Shown: positions 1 to 10,741, numbered from the stretch's first letter. The stretch is 64,000 bases of DNA from CAZPHI01 sp964586425 (GCA_964586425.1 CAZPHI010000002.1:40709-104708); one strand, 5' to 3'. Translations and numbers: made by a program. The notes: generated by a model from the letters alone, not told the origin.

Positions 1-1
1 G

Positions 2-112
2 TCTGGGTATTATTCCAATTCGATTACATCCATTCAGATGTATATGATGACCTTCTATACTAAGGTCAATGATAATATCTTATTAAAGATATTAAGAGTA
101 AATATATGTTGA
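2..112 (+). CDS. possible 3' end of a plus-strand gene cut by the window edge
   Basis: Frame 2 is open from the window edge to a TGA at 110-112, giving about 36 codons. The peptide is rich in Ser, Tyr, Met and Ile and ends in VNIC. It could be the C-terminus of a gene starting outside the window, but a 36-codon open stretch is short for AT-rich DNA and I recognise no domain. It could equally be non-coding. The remainder up to base 192 is AT-rich and shows no other gene. Confidence 0.22.
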   Translation, partial: SGYYSNSITSIQMYMMTFYTKVNDNILLKILRVNIC

Positions 113-192
113 TGTATTAATCATTGTATGTATTAATATATATTCATTATATATCTTTTATTATGTTTGTCAAGAGCTGTTTAAACATTTAT

Positions 193-232
193 ATCAAAAA
201 ACTGCTATTTGAAATACATCAAATAGCAGTTT
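193..232 (-). terminator. intrinsic terminator of the type IV pilus operon
   Basis: A perfect 14-bp stem (199-212 pairs with 219-232) with a 6-base loop, followed on the minus strand by a run of T (TTTTTTG). It lies 24 bases beyond the stop codon of the last pilus-operon gene at 257. Confidence 0.85.
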
Positions 233-256
233 AAATATTAATTATCTAATATACAA

Positions 257-3200
257 TTAATCAAGATTGAATAACTTCTGATATACCATTGCACATGTTG
301 ATCTACCTTTGGCACTCCTATGATCGGTCGCTTCTAGGTTAATTACAACTTCATTAGTGAACAGTAATTCTTTGAACGTCTGTCCCTTATATGTTGCATC
401 TTTCAATGCATCGACAACATTACCAGCATCATCAATCAATGTAATAGAATACAAATATCCATTATACAATAAATCATCCTGTGCATTATCAATGGTGTCA
501 TCATATTTGGCGACATTATCATTATATGCTTTATATGACTCATTAACACTAATTACATAATCTACATTCTCTGTAAATTTGCCATCTTTATCAGCATCCC
601 AATACATATATACTGGTGAAATGCTGCCATAACCTGTTACAGCGAATTTACCACCTGTTGTTAACATTGATGTTGATGAAGGATATCGTAAATCGGCATC
701 CTGTGCTTTAAAGTTAACTCTGATTCCACTTGTAGTTGTAAAACTCTGTTGGAATTTTTGAACACCAGTTGTCTCATCAGCGCCCTTATCTACACCACTT
801 GTTACTGTAATCTTTGGAACATTGTTCGCACTTGCAATTGCTCGAATCAAAGTATTAACGAAAAGTTTTAATTCATTATCACCTGAAATCTGAACACCAC
901 CATGTCCTGCACCTGAATAAGTAACATTACCACGAGAATAGATATAATAATTGTTCATTGCATCTCGTCCTGTAGCACCTGTATATGCTCCTGTTCCTGT
1001 TTCTTCACCATTATTACCAAGTGTATACCACACAACAACCTGATCCTCTACATTTGCTTTACACTCCAAATCTAACTGGAACCATTGTCCATGAGTTTGA
1101 GCTACATTTCTCTGATCGATATTGTATGGGAAATTAGTAATCTGTCCACTATTAAGTTGTTGAATGTTTGTTGTCTCACCCTTATCTACCTTAATCAAAC
1201 CAAATGATGGATTATTTGATTCACCATATCTATACTGTTGTGTACCTTTTTGATTTTTTTCGTCATTCTTTTTAAGTAGTTCTGTTGAAGTCCAACCATG
1301 TTTACCAAGTAACAGATTGCTATAACCCTGTAATTCTCCAAGTTCCCTATATGTATATTTAGTAACATCATTTACTTCAATTGGAGTATCCAGACGTGGA
1401 TCATTGCATTCTGGGTCAATCTCAGTTGATATGTTATTAGGATCATCATCCCACATTGCCACACCATACCTATCCATACCAACCATATTTCTTAGATATC
1501 TTGTCATCGTCTTCGACCAATTTGCACTATTAATTCTGAGTCCATATTCAGTTCCATCCTGTTCACCAACATAGTTCAAGCCATCTGAATATGCTGTATA
1601 AGTCATAGTATCGTGAGTAAGAAGCATTGATTTACCTGCATCAAGGTAGTCTTGAAGATTACTCAGGAAATATGTATTAGTAATATCCTTGCCTCCAAAT
1701 ACCTCACAATAACCTATAACAATCATATTATACGCACCAAATATATCATCATTCTCATAACTGTTATATCCATGAGGATATATTTTAGTATTACCTATTT
1801 TACCTTTATTGATATTATCAGTGTACCATTTGTCCACTTTTAATTTGTAACCAGTATAAGCCTCCGCTCTTGTGAATAATCCAGAGAATTTACTATCATC
1901 AAGTTCCAAACTATATGGTTTAGTTGGATTACTTGGTAAAATCTGCAATACTCTAACAGTCGATATATCAGTCTGTTTTACAACAAACGCACCTTGCTGA
2001 GATTCAGCAACCTTTACTCCCGCTTTTCCTTTATCATTTTTCTCAACAACAACTTTCCAAGAAAAGTATCCTGTTACATTCTCAGTACCTCTATAATAAT
2101 AAGTAAGATTTTTAGTATTATCACCAGAAACAACTACATAATTGTTCTGATATAGCACCTCGTCATAATCATCATTAGTTATATTAGTATTGAATATACC
2201 ATCACCATTCTTATCCATGTATATTCCAACTGTATAAGTCATATCGCCTTTAGTAGATTCCATATGTGTTAGGTCAATATCAAATTGAATAGAATTTCCA
2301 GCCGTAACAGAATTGTTTACTAACTTATTACCATCATACTTTATTGTTGTTACATCATTCTGTACATCTGTTCCATTCTCATTCTTAATTTCATATACAT
2401 TAACACCTAATTTTAATTTAGAATTAAACAAGTTTTTTATAGCATCTTTAAAAGATAATAATTTTTTATTATTTGCTTGTGTAACAGATACTACATTATT
2501 ATATTTGATTACATCTCTCAATTGTCTCATATAAGATGTGCTAGTTGAAGTTGTACCTTTATATACCCCATCTGCAATAATGATTGGCATACCTGATTCT
2601 GCAAATTTTGTCAATTTTTGAAGTGAATTTAGTGTCAAATCATTACCACTATATCTAGCCGTAGCATAATCACTATTTTTTCCAACTCTAATATAGACCT
2701 CATCACCTATTACTGTATAAGCTTTACCAGATAAACTGGTATCTCTAAAATCCATATTTAAACGAGATACATTCTCACCTATATATATCAAATCATAATC
2801 TGACATAATATCATTAGCCATACCATTAAAACCATTCGTAGATACATATGTAAATGTTACATAATCATTAAAGTTTGATGAAGTAACCTTACTTGTATCC
2901 ATTCCTAATTTATATAGAATGTCTTTTGCATCTTCATATCTTGTCTTAACATCTTTTTCCCAGCTATTATATGCACCATAATCATATCCACCTGCTGGTT
3001 CAATTTCAAGAATTTTAATAGGAAATGACTTATTACTAATATCTTTATTTGCTGGGGTAAACTTATATCCTACAATATATCTAATCATATCAATATATGT
3101 AGCTCCACCACCAGGGCCCTCACCAAACTGATCTTTTACATGTTTAAAATCAGTTGAATATGTATCAACACCATTAATTTTGTATATATCATCAGCTTGA

Positions 3201-4423
3201 TTCGTCTCACCAGAGCCAAATGCCATATCAAAGAAATTAGTACCCGGATGTACAACAACATTCTGATGTACATATAAACCACTACGTCCTCCTGTGGAAT
3301 CAGCAACATATGCTGGATATGTCATTGGTCCCTTATTATCCAGCCCTTCAATATTCAAATAATAAAACATACCTGAAGACCATGGTAGAGTATATTCGGT
3401 TCCATCAATAACAGTTTTAACTGATAGTACTCCATTATCAATAGCCACAGAGCCAGATGTACCATGATAATGATTGTCTGAGTCATAATATAAATAATAC
3501 TGTTTAACAAATTCACTTGTTTCAATACCCATTGTCAATGTATATAACTTTGAATAATTGTTCATGCTACTATCTGATTTGTATATAGACTTATCAAATA
3601 CAACTGCCATACCTTCATTAGCAATTCTATCATACATTCTAAGTGCTACTTCTGCTGAAAAATCATATGTAGTACTTTTATTAGTTTTATTGTATGTTTT
3701 AGATAAATTTTGTGGCTTATAAGTATTACATAATTCAGCCATTTTGTCATAAACCGTAATTGTATCACCAAAATGCGACTGTGTATTAAAATAAACAAGA
3801 TTTGCGCTATCAACTATATCTATTGTTAATTCAGATGCCTTAACAGATTTAACTACAAACTTGTCTGACATTCTGCTATCTTGGCATATATGATTGGCTA
3901 ATATATTTCTATCCTCATATCCTTCAACATATGTAAAATCATTAGAAATTGTATTGTAATAATCATAATAGTTAACGCCGTCTCCTTTATCAGCTAACAT
4001 TACAGACAGACACTTTTTCCAATTTTCTACCAAAGTTCTAATAGTTTTTTCATTTTCACTGAGATTATTAGGTGTAGCAACACATGCAGCATCAACTTCA
4101 ACATTCATAGCCTTTGCTAATTTCTGTATATCTGAATATGGTATTGGAAGGCTATCTCCTCCTGCCATATATCCCATCTCAGCCATTCCATCATCTACAA
4201 CAACCTCTAAGAACACATATGGATTATCTTTTGTATACGTTCTGCCATCTTCAAATGTTACACTATCCTTGTATGGCTCATATTCTGCCGGAGTCATCAA
4301 GCTATTACCTGCTAATACACTTATTCCAACAGTACCCAAAATAGCGCACATAATTACACAGAATGTAATTATTAATATATTGAATTTTTTCTTTCCATAT
4401 TTCTTTTCAATACGATTTTTCAC
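257..4423 (-). CDS. DUF5057-type large surface protein, last gene of the pilus operon
   Basis: A 1388-residue protein with a short basic N-terminus and one hydrophobic segment at about residues 14-39, so probably secreted or membrane-anchored with the rest outside. It has no prepilin motif and no LPXTG signal. Two related segments begin with a KILEIEP / VRVLQILP strand and contain DLIYIG / MIVIGY strands; the second continues into DAGKSMLLTHDT. These resemble the amidotransferase-like fold of DUF5057 proteins, though this is recalled family knowledge. Two acidic loops (DKNGDGIFN and DADKDGKF) look like calcium-binding loops. The start is GTG at 4423 with AGGAGAG seven bases upstream. Its place as last cistron after the minor pilins suggests a pilus-associated adhesin or tip protein, but that is inference and its molecular function is unknown. 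Confidence 0.75.
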   Translation of the reverse strand: MKNRIEKKYGKKKFNILIITFCVIMCAILGTVGISVLAGNSLMTPAEYEPYKDSVTFEDGRTYTKDNPYVFLEVVVDDGMAEMGYMAGGDSLPIPYSDIQKLAKAMNVEVDAACVATPNNLSENEKTIRTLVENWKKCLSVMLADKGDGVNYYDYYNTISNDFTYVEGYEDRNILANHICQDSRMSDKFVVKSVKASELTIDIVDSANLVYFNTQSHFGDTITVYDKMAELCNTYKPQNLSKTYNKTNKSTTYDFSAEVALRMYDRIANEGMAVVFDKSIYKSDSSMNNYSKLYTLTMGIETSEFVKQYYLYYDSDNHYHGTSGSVAIDNGVLSVKTVIDGTEYTLPWSSGMFYYLNIEGLDNKGPMTYPAYVADSTGGRSGLYVHQNVVVHPGTNFFDMAFGSGETNQADDIYKINGVDTYSTDFKHVKDQFGEGPGGGATYIDMIRYIVGYKFTPANKDISNKSFPIKILEIEPAGGYDYGAYNSWEKDVKTRYEDAKDILYKLGMDTSKVTSSNFNDYVTFTYVSTNGFNGMANDIMSDYDLIYIGENVSRLNMDFRDTSLSGKAYTVIGDEVYIRVGKNSDYATARYSGNDLTLNSLQKLTKFAESGMPIIIADGVYKGTTSTSTSYMRQLRDVIKYNNVVSVTQANNKKLLSFKDAIKNLFNSKLKLGVNVYEIKNENGTDVQNDVTTIKYDGNKLVNNSVTAGNSIQFDIDLTHMESTKGDMTYTVGIYMDKNGDGIFNTNITNDDYDEVLYQNNYVVVSGDNTKNLTYYYRGTENVTGYFSWKVVVEKNDKGKAGVKVAESQQGAFVVKQTDISTVRVLQILPSNPTKPYSLELDDSKFSGLFTRAEAYTGYKLKVDKWYTDNINKGKIGNTKIYPHGYNSYENDDIFGAYNMIVIGYCEVFGGKDITNTYFLSNLQDYLDAGKSMLLTHDTMTYTAYSDGLNYVGEQDGTEYGLRINSANWSKTMTRYLRNMVGMDRYGVAMWDDDPNNISTEIDPECNDPRLDTPIEVNDVTKYTYRELGELQGYSNLLLGKHGWTSTELLKKNDEKNQKGTQQYRYGESNNPSFGLIKVDKGETTNIQQLNSGQITNFPYNIDQRNVAQTHGQWFQLDLECKANVEDQVVVWYTLGNNGEETGTGAYTGATGRDAMNNYYIYSRGNVTYSGAGHGGVQISGDNELKLFVNTLIRAIASANNVPKITVTSGVDKGADETTGVQKFQQSFTTTSGIRVNFKAQDADLRYPSSTSMLTTGGKFAVTGYGSISPVYMYWDADKDGKFTENVDYVISVNESYKAYNDNVAKYDDTIDNAQDDLLYNGYLYSITLIDDAGNVVDALKDATYKGQTFKELLFTNEVVINLEATDHRSAKGRSTCAMVYQKLFNLD

Positions 4424-4471
4424 AACAAAACTCTCCTTTCAAACAATTATTAATACATCCCTCATACATAA

Positions 4472-5176
4472 TTAATCAACAACAACACCAGCCAAAGTTA
4501 ACTCTGAAACTGTTTTACACATTGTATCTCCATTGCCATTATATATAATTCCAAATCCATTTAATCTGATGAACCAATCGTCTTCAAGTTGATCTGGACG
4601 CTTACGTATATTAACAATTCTTGATATCTCTCTTTCATATCCTGCTGCTGAAAGTTTTAAAGTCACTTTTACTTGTAGTGGTTCATATGCTTCAACAAAA
4701 TAACTAACTGCACCTTTTGTCGGATCAATAGTTACATTGCCCATTTTGAAAGAACTTTTTAGATATGATACCTGAAACGAGTCAACATATTTACAACATA
4801 TACTTGTAGTTTTCTGTGAAGCACCCCCACCATCTTCAACAAGATTTAAAACTCTATTAGTTTTATCAAATTGATATTTTTGTAATTCTGTGGAACTGCT
4901 TAGTGTTTCCGCATAAAGATGTTTAAATGTAACACTATTCTCATCTATACTGATATTAATACCATTAGCCTCCATAAGTGAATCCGTAATCTGATTCATT
5001 GCAATGTTAGCCTCATTCTGAAGTTCTGCCTGCGTTGTTTGTCTAACATATCCATGCATTCCCTGCGTCAGAAGAACACCTATTGCAGACATTACAATTG
5101 CACTAACAGCAATTGCAACCAGAATTTCTACAAGTGAAACACCTCTGTTTTTCTTTTTAATAAATTCATCATTCAT
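4472..5176 (-). CDS. minor pilin-like protein with prepilin N-terminus
   Basis: A 234-residue protein with a type III (prepilin) signal: a basic leader followed by RGVSLVEILVAIAV, with cleavage expected after the Gly and Glu at mature position 5, then a hydrophobic helix. The rest would be an extracellular globular domain. The predicted architecture is like PilW/PilJ-type minor pseudopilins, but no closer family is recognised. It begins 22 bases after the preceding prepilin gene and lies in the run of four minor-pilin genes. ATG at 5176 has GAGAGAAG just upstream. It should be processed by the prepilin peptidase at 12378-13169 and join the initiating tip complex. Confidence 0.82.
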   Translation of the reverse strand: MNDEFIKKKNRGVSLVEILVAIAVSAIVMSAIGVLLTQGMHGYVRQTTQAELQNEANIAMNQITDSLMEANGINISIDENSVTFKHLYAETLSSSTELQKYQFDKTNRVLNLVEDGGGASQKTTSICCKYVDSFQVSYLKSSFKMGNVTIDPTKGAVSYFVEAYEPLQVKVTLKLSAAGYEREISRIVNIRKRPDQLEDDWFIRLNGFGIIYNGNGDTMCKTVSELTLAGVVVD

Positions 5177-5198
5177 TATCTTCTCTCACCCACTTACA

Positions 5199-5780
5199 TC
5201 AATAATCTGTGACTATTTTCCCAGTTCTGTAATAAAGCGTTAACACACTCTGAGTATCTTTACCTTTTGGTTTTATAATAAACTCACCTTTAGAAGATAA
5301 TCCAGTAGATATAGCAGTTTCAGCTCCATTTTCAACTATAGTAACACTACTTATTTTACCAGAACCCTTTTCATAAAATATCTTAAGTTTTGTATCTTCA
5401 ACAGACAGGTCTTTAGTAATATTACCGACTCCATTATCATGATAAGATATAGATAATCTAGAACCTAGTGTTTTTGTTTCATATACAGTTGACTCACCAT
5501 TATTTTTCTTTATAACATCAACGGTATATGTACCCGATGAATTAATATAGACTTCAGCCCACCACTCACCATCTATTGACATCGTATCAACCTTTAATGC
5601 TTCTAGTTCGTTCAAGAGGTTTTTTGAAGCTTTTTTCGAATCACCCGTTGCTAGAATACTAACAGCAATTATTGTAAGACCAGTCATAATAGCCATAATA
5701 GCAACAACGATAAGTAATTCCATTAATGTAAAACCTTTATTCTTGTGATTAACTGGAATTTTTTTATTATTATAATCCAT
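5199..5780 (-). CDS. minor pilin-like protein (GspH/FimT-type prepilin)
   Basis: About 193 residues. The prepilin motif is KGFTLMELLIVVAIMAIMTGL, with Glu at position 5 after the cleavage Gly. The small size and beta-rich C-terminal part suit a GspH/FimT-like pseudopilin. The ATG at 5780 is preferred over an in-frame GTG at 5801 because GGGTGG lies six bases upstream of the ATG. It follows the 819-residue PilX-like gene by 27 bases and is co-directional with the whole cluster. The specific pseudopilin class is inference. Confidence 0.82.
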   Translation of the reverse strand: MDYNNKKIPVNHKNKGFTLMELLIVVAIMAIMTGLTIIAVSILATGDSKKASKNLLNELEALKVDTMSIDGEWWAEVYINSSGTYTVDVIKKNNGESTVYETKTLGSRLSISYHDNGVGNITKDLSVEDTKLKIFYEKGSGKISSVTIVENGAETAISTGLSSKGEFIIKPKGKDTQSVLTLYYRTGKIVTDY

Positions 5781-5807
5781 TTTATACCACCCTTTTATCA
5801 CTATTTG

Positions 5808-8267
5808 CTAGTTAGCTAAAACATCTGACTTTGTCCAATCAGAGAAGTCCACAAGATCTGTAATATCTATATCAGTTATCTTCTTACCAGTTGTGCCTGA
5901 CGATGGTGCATACATTCTAAGAAAATCTTTAAAGTCCTTTGGTGCAGCACTTATCATAGATTGAACATTAGCACCACCAGCAGCTTGTCCCAAATTACCA
6001 CCCGTACCATTAACTGTTATTGAACCGGAGCATATTATTAATCCATAGAAATTACTATTTGATAATCTTACATTACCATCAATAATAATTATTCCAGTGG
6101 TAACAGTGCTTGGTACAACATATTCTCCTGCAACACGTTTTGCGCAATAGAATACTCCATTAGAAGTAACTCCATTAACTTCTTTTTCATTAAACATGTC
6201 TTTATTAATATAACAGTCAAATGGTGATGTATAATCCTTGAATGAACTATATGGAATTGTACCTCCATCAACAAAATCAGATGTTAATGCAATATTATCC
6301 TTTAACTCAATTACACTATCATTCTTACATTCCATAAGAGATTTACAAATAATTCCATATTTATTCTTAAACTGTTTTGTTGCACTTAGATATCCATCAA
6401 TTGTCATATCAGTTGTATAGTTTGTGATACCACCTGTATATAATTTCTCTCCATACTGTCCAAGTGTTGATACTCCTGCGCTAACATTATATGTAATTGA
6501 ACTTTCAACCATTGAACCATTAGTAATAACAATATTACTACCAATACTACCATTGAGCTTTACAATTTGATTTAATGTTAATACATTACCATCGATAACA
6601 CCCTTGACATATTTACGAGAGATTTTAATCTTATCTGTTTCTCCTGCTTTATCACCACTCATTGCATCTTCATAATACTTTCTCATATTCTCCGTTACAG
6701 AACCATTAGTCGAGAAATTTAGATAAAAATAACAACTAGCAGTATTGGCATCATATACTACATAATATGGGTTTTCATGATTAAGATACTTATATCCAAA
6801 GAAATTATCCTCATTTATATCAATAAATATATTCTTATTCTTTAAGAATGTAACATTATTACTTCCAGAAGTATCAAAGCAATCCATATATTTCTTATAA
6901 TTTACAGGATTATATACAACTTCTCCTGAACCATTAGTCATCAAGCTAGATGGTACAAGATACGCTTCCTGGTCTCCCTTTAATGCAAGAGATTGTCCTA
7001 ACATATAATTAGTTGTTCCTGTAATACCATATGATATGAATGCTCTACCTGCAACAAGCATCTTGTTAACGCCTGACATATCAAGCTTTGAATTGCTTCC
7101 GTTAAGGATAATTGCACTACATCTTTCAGCACTTGGATTTGCATCTATAATACTGTCACCATATCCATAATAATTACCATTAATAGTGACATCACTACCA
7201 AGACCATCTATCTCCATATCATCACACACATATAATGATGAATCATCATCCTTAGCGTTAGATGGTGATAATCCAATCTTAATAGTTGGAATAGCACTTC
7301 CGTTGCCAGTCTTTAAATTCATACACCATAATCTTGATTCATTATACGTTCTTAATGTACCACTATTAACCTTAATATCTCCGTTACTCATTAATGGGGC
7401 TCCATCTACAGAAAGTCCATCGTTTTCTCCACTTCCGGCAATAGTAACACCTATATTGTTACCACCACCACCATATATACCACGATTAGATGTGTATATA
7501 CCCGAATTATTGAATGTAACACCACTATCACCAACTAAAACATAATTGAATATTTCAGCCGGAACCTTCTGTCTTGATGCAAGGAAATTAACCTCTGCAT
7601 CAGGGAATCCTATCTCCACATCAAAAGAAACATTCGAATAAAATCCTTCTCTATCACTCACATAGTTTACTACACATACGAATTTTAATTTAAAATCTCC
7701 TGTTGAATCCACTTCAATTTGAATATTATCAACATTCTTTATAGATGCTAGACTTGTCTCACCGTCAACCTTAATAAAGCTGTCTAGATTATGTATCAAA
7801 GCATTTTTAAATACATCTTCTTTATATGCTGTAGTTGCCAAGCTTCCAAAATTTCGTTCATCATATATTTTATCATATGTACACCATCTTACTCCAATTA
7901 ACTTTTCAGTTACCAATGACAAATAATCTACTTTTAGTGCCTGATTGGCATATTTATTATCAATAAGAGTAACACCAACTCCATTAGCTGCAACCATATT
8001 ACCAAGTACATTATTATACGCTGATTGCAATGAATCCGAGCCAACCATACCTAATGCAGCATATACTCTATCAACAGCCTCTTCAGCAGTATAGAATGTT
8101 TTCTTAGTTGCTCTGTCAACCAATTTCATCTTAAAATTAAGATATGCAGCCGTAGTTGCAATAGTACCTAGTATACCAACAAACGCAACTGTAATAATAA
8201 CAACAACAAGTGTTGAACCTATGTTTTTTCTTTTGCATTTATTCACCTTATTAAAGAAACCACCCAT
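5808..8267 (-). CDS. large PilX/PulK-like minor pilin with repetitive extracellular part
   Basis: About 819 residues. After a basic leader (KRKNIGSTLVVVIITVAF) comes one hydrophobic helix that lines up with prepilin helices, but the Glu5 position is Val, as in PilX/GspK-type tip subunits. The rest is Asn-, Gly- and Ser-rich, with repeated short strands (for example GIIIIDGNVRLSNSNF and GSITVNG) that look like a beta-helical or bactofilin-like stack. That fold is inference. The ATG at 8267 is chosen over the in-frame GTG at 8279 because AGGTGAG lies seven bases before the ATG and abuts the GTG. It is far larger than ordinary minor pilins (150-250 residues), suggesting an adhesive tip subunit. 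Confidence 0.75.
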   Translation of the reverse strand: MGGFFNKVNKCKRKNIGSTLVVVIITVAFVGILGTIATTAAYLNFKMKLVDRATKKTFYTAEEAVDRVYAALGMVGSDSLQSAYNNVLGNMVAANGVGVTLIDNKYANQALKVDYLSLVTEKLIGVRWCTYDKIYDERNFGSLATTAYKEDVFKNALIHNLDSFIKVDGETSLASIKNVDNIQIEVDSTGDFKLKFVCVVNYVSDREGFYSNVSFDVEIGFPDAEVNFLASRQKVPAEIFNYVLVGDSGVTFNNSGIYTSNRGIYGGGGNNIGVTIAGSGENDGLSVDGAPLMSNGDIKVNSGTLRTYNESRLWCMNLKTGNGSAIPTIKIGLSPSNAKDDDSSLYVCDDMEIDGLGSDVTINGNYYGYGDSIIDANPSAERCSAIILNGSNSKLDMSGVNKMLVAGRAFISYGITGTTNYMLGQSLALKGDQEAYLVPSSLMTNGSGEVVYNPVNYKKYMDCFDTSGSNNVTFLKNKNIFIDINEDNFFGYKYLNHENPYYVVYDANTASCYFYLNFSTNGSVTENMRKYYEDAMSGDKAGETDKIKISRKYVKGVIDGNVLTLNQIVKLNGSIGSNIVITNGSMVESSITYNVSAGVSTLGQYGEKLYTGGITNYTTDMTIDGYLSATKQFKNKYGIICKSLMECKNDSVIELKDNIALTSDFVDGGTIPYSSFKDYTSPFDCYINKDMFNEKEVNGVTSNGVFYCAKRVAGEYVVPSTVTTGIIIIDGNVRLSNSNFYGLIICSGSITVNGTGGNLGQAAGGANVQSMISAAPKDFKDFLRMYAPSSGTTGKKITDIDITDLVDFSDWTKSDVLAN

Positions 8268-8292
8268 CTTAACACTCACCTTTCCTAGCTGC

Positions 8293-9555
8293 TTACCAAT
8301 CTTCCTTAGTAGAAGTAATTACCATCATTGGTTCGCTATCATATGTTCCATATCTAACAGTAATAGTCATATCATATAAGATATCTTGTGGATGCGCATT
8401 AGCTTCAGTTGGACGCTTATATGTATTTGATACATTAGAAAAGAACCCCACATTCTTATATAGACTACTTATTGATGAATCAGGAAGTATACCACCCGAA
8501 TTTGTTTGATAGACTACCTTTATTTTATTCTCGTCTAACTTCATGTAAGTTGTTGAACTTGTATAGTTTTTAATTCCATCCTGTTGAATCAAATATACAT
8601 TAAGCTTTTGATCCATTCCACCATCTGGGAGATGATAATAGACAGTTACCTCATCACTAGATACACCACCTGTATTATATCTATCATACATTGTATAGAA
8701 TATATATACTCCGTTAAATCCACCCTGTGATGACAATTGTCCTGATGTAAATGGTGGTGTTTCAAAATCATTAAACTCATAATTCTGAAGTACTGAACCA
8801 TTCAATTCATATTTAACATTAAGAACAAATCTTTGAATATAAGTATCGGCTAACTGTTTTTCAACATATACATGACATTCTACTTTTTTGACTATTTTTT
8901 CTTTGTCTGCAGCATATGTATTAGCAATAGCATTATCATAATAATATATCTGATCTAAACAAGTATAATTATATGCACTATTAATATTATCATACTGAGG
9001 ATATACATATGAATTTATATTATTGCTCGTATTGGAATCTGAATCATTATATCCTTTTGGTGTAAGATCTACATCTACAAAAAAACGTTCACCATCTGTA
9101 CCAATACAATATGGATGTTTATCACCATCAGCATCTGTCTCAAATAAAGCATTTTCCTCACCTGATGTGGTACCATCTTTATATGAGCACATATTAAACT
9201 GATATTTTTTGTATTCTACACCATTCTTCTTTTCTTGCAGAACTTTGTATGAAGCTACGCCTAGCGAATTATATACTTCATATTCATTGCCAGCGTTGTT
9301 TCCAGCACTGGCAAATGAAATTAGTGATCTTGCTTTGAATGATTCTGATATCTTCTGAGCTGTTGTTGTAGCATTCTCAGTTCTTTTTGCTGTAAGATTC
9401 ATTTTTGCAGATGATGAAAATGTACTTAAAATTGGCAATGTTACTATTGCCAAAATAGTAATTGCAACTAGAATTTCAAGTAAAGAAAAACCTGCATTTT
9501 TCAATTTTACATCTGCTTTATTCCCGTCTTCAATTGTCTTTAAATACAATTTCAT
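8293..9555 (-). CDS. minor pilin-like protein (PilV-type prepilin)
   Basis: About 420 residues with a canonical prepilin motif NAGFSLLEILVAITILAIVTLP (Gly at -1, Glu at +5), preceded by an unusually long leader of about 20 residues. The large extracellular part is Tyr/Asn-rich and is not recognised. ATG at 9555 has GGGAG five bases upstream; an in-frame GTG at 9567 is less likely. It lies 22 bases after the PilO-like gene. Its role as a minor pilin in the same operon as PilB/C/D follows from motif and context. Confidence 0.8.
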   Translation of the reverse strand: MKLYLKTIEDGNKADVKLKNAGFSLLEILVAITILAIVTLPILSTFSSSAKMNLTAKRTENATTTAQKISESFKARSLISFASAGNNAGNEYEVYNSLGVASYKVLQEKKNGVEYKKYQFNMCSYKDGTTSGEENALFETDADGDKHPYCIGTDGERFFVDVDLTPKGYNDSDSNTSNNINSYVYPQYDNINSAYNYTCLDQIYYYDNAIANTYAADKEKIVKKVECHVYVEKQLADTYIQRFVLNVKYELNGSVLQNYEFNDFETPPFTSGQLSSQGGFNGVYIFYTMYDRYNTGGVSSDEVTVYYHLPDGGMDQKLNVYLIQQDGIKNYTSSTTYMKLDENKIKVVYQTNSGGILPDSSISSLYKNVGFFSNVSNTYKRPTEANAHPQDILYDMTITVRYGTYDSEPMMVITSTKEDW

Positions 9556-9577
9556 ACTTACTCCCACTTTCTTATAA

Positions 9578-10741
9578 CTAATAGATACTAACGTCTCCTG
9601 ACTTAGATGCTATCTTAAATCTTGGATTATTAATATCATCATTGCTAACCTTGATATTAAGCATCATATCTGTATCATTAACAACAGATAAACTTACACC
9701 ACTCTTATCATTATCTGATAATCTAGCAGAACTCATTACAAGTAAATCCAAAGTTGTTCCTGGTACAAAATTCTGTCCTGAAGCATAATTTGCTGCTGGA
9801 TAAGTAATATTACCGACCTTATACTGAACTGTATATTGTCCATTAGAACCAGCAAAACGTACTGTAACATTCTCAATATCATTACTATTTGTTGAAATAA
9901 CTGATTCCTGAGTTGTATCATCTTTTCTACCCATAACACATGAATCAATACTTGATGTTGATGAGTTAAGAAGCAAATAATAATCGTAATTGCTTAAGAT
10001 ATAAGCACCATTATCATCTACATTACCAATTGCAGAACTATCGAATACCTTAGAAGCGAATATATTATCTGTCTTAGTAGGTAGATTAAATACAGGTGGA
10101 GTGAATGCTCTCTGTGTACCTGTAATTGCATATAATGATAAGGTCATAGAACCTGCCACATTATCTGTTGTACTATTGTATGACATAGATATTGTATCAA
10201 TTGTTAATTTACTGTAATAATTATTAATAAAACTAAGTAATGATTTCCACTGATCATATTTCGCTTCATATGATAATGTAAGTGTTGTCTTATATCCTAT
10301 CATATCAGTATTATACACTTTATTTCCCGTGTTACCAGGATTAGTTGAGGTAATACGTCCAAAGTCAAATATATCATCAGATTCGGTAAATGTTGTACTC
10401 TTTAGCCAACTACCTGTAATTGATTCCACCTTTGATAAGAAATCAATTATTCCATCTTGATTTGTGCTGCTTGAATACTTTGCCAGTACTGCATTATATG
10501 TATTTTTGTATGTTAAAGACTCATTCCTATAATCTTCTTCTTTGTTTTTCTTAGCTAACAAATCATTGAATTTTGCTCTCAGTTTAACTGTTTCCTGATT
10601 GTACTGTTCAGTTTTTTCATTAAAGTTCTGATATCCTAAGAAATAAGCACCAAAAAGAATACCTAATGCTACAAGTAATAGTAAAAGATTCTTATCACGA
10701 TCACTTATTGAAAAACTTAATCCTTTTTTATTTTTCATCAT
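9578..10741 (-). CDS. PilO-like inner-membrane pilus assembly protein
   Basis: A 387-residue protein with a short cytoplasmic N-terminus, one membrane helix at about residues 18-38 (LLLLLVALGILFGAYFLGY), then a charged, probably coiled-coil stretch (residues 40-90) and a ferredoxin-like outer domain. That is the layout of PilO, which pairs with PilN and links the cytoplasmic PilM ring to the pilus platform. It is longer than Gram-negative PilO (about 200 residues) because of an extra C-terminal region of about 190 residues that I do not recognise. It follows the PilM-PilN fusion by 10 bases. Two adjacent ATG codons (10741, 10738) are possible starts behind GGGGGTG. Confidence 0.75.
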   Translation of the reverse strand: MMKNKKGLSFSISDRDKNLLLLLVALGILFGAYFLGYQNFNEKTEQYNQETVKLRAKFNDLLAKKNKEEDYRNESLTYKNTYNAVLAKYSSSTNQDGIIDFLSKVESITGSWLKSTTFTESDDIFDFGRITSTNPGNTGNKVYNTDMIGYKTTLTLSYEAKYDQWKSLLSFINNYYSKLTIDTISMSYNSTTDNVAGSMTLSLYAITGTQRAFTPPVFNLPTKTDNIFASKVFDSSAIGNVDDNGAYILSNYDYYLLLNSSTSSIDSCVMGRKDDTTQESVISTNSNDIENVTVRFAGSNGQYTVQYKVGNITYPAANYASGQNFVPGTTLDLLVMSSARLSDNDKSGVSLSVVNDTDMMLNIKVSNDDINNPRFKIASKSGDVSIY

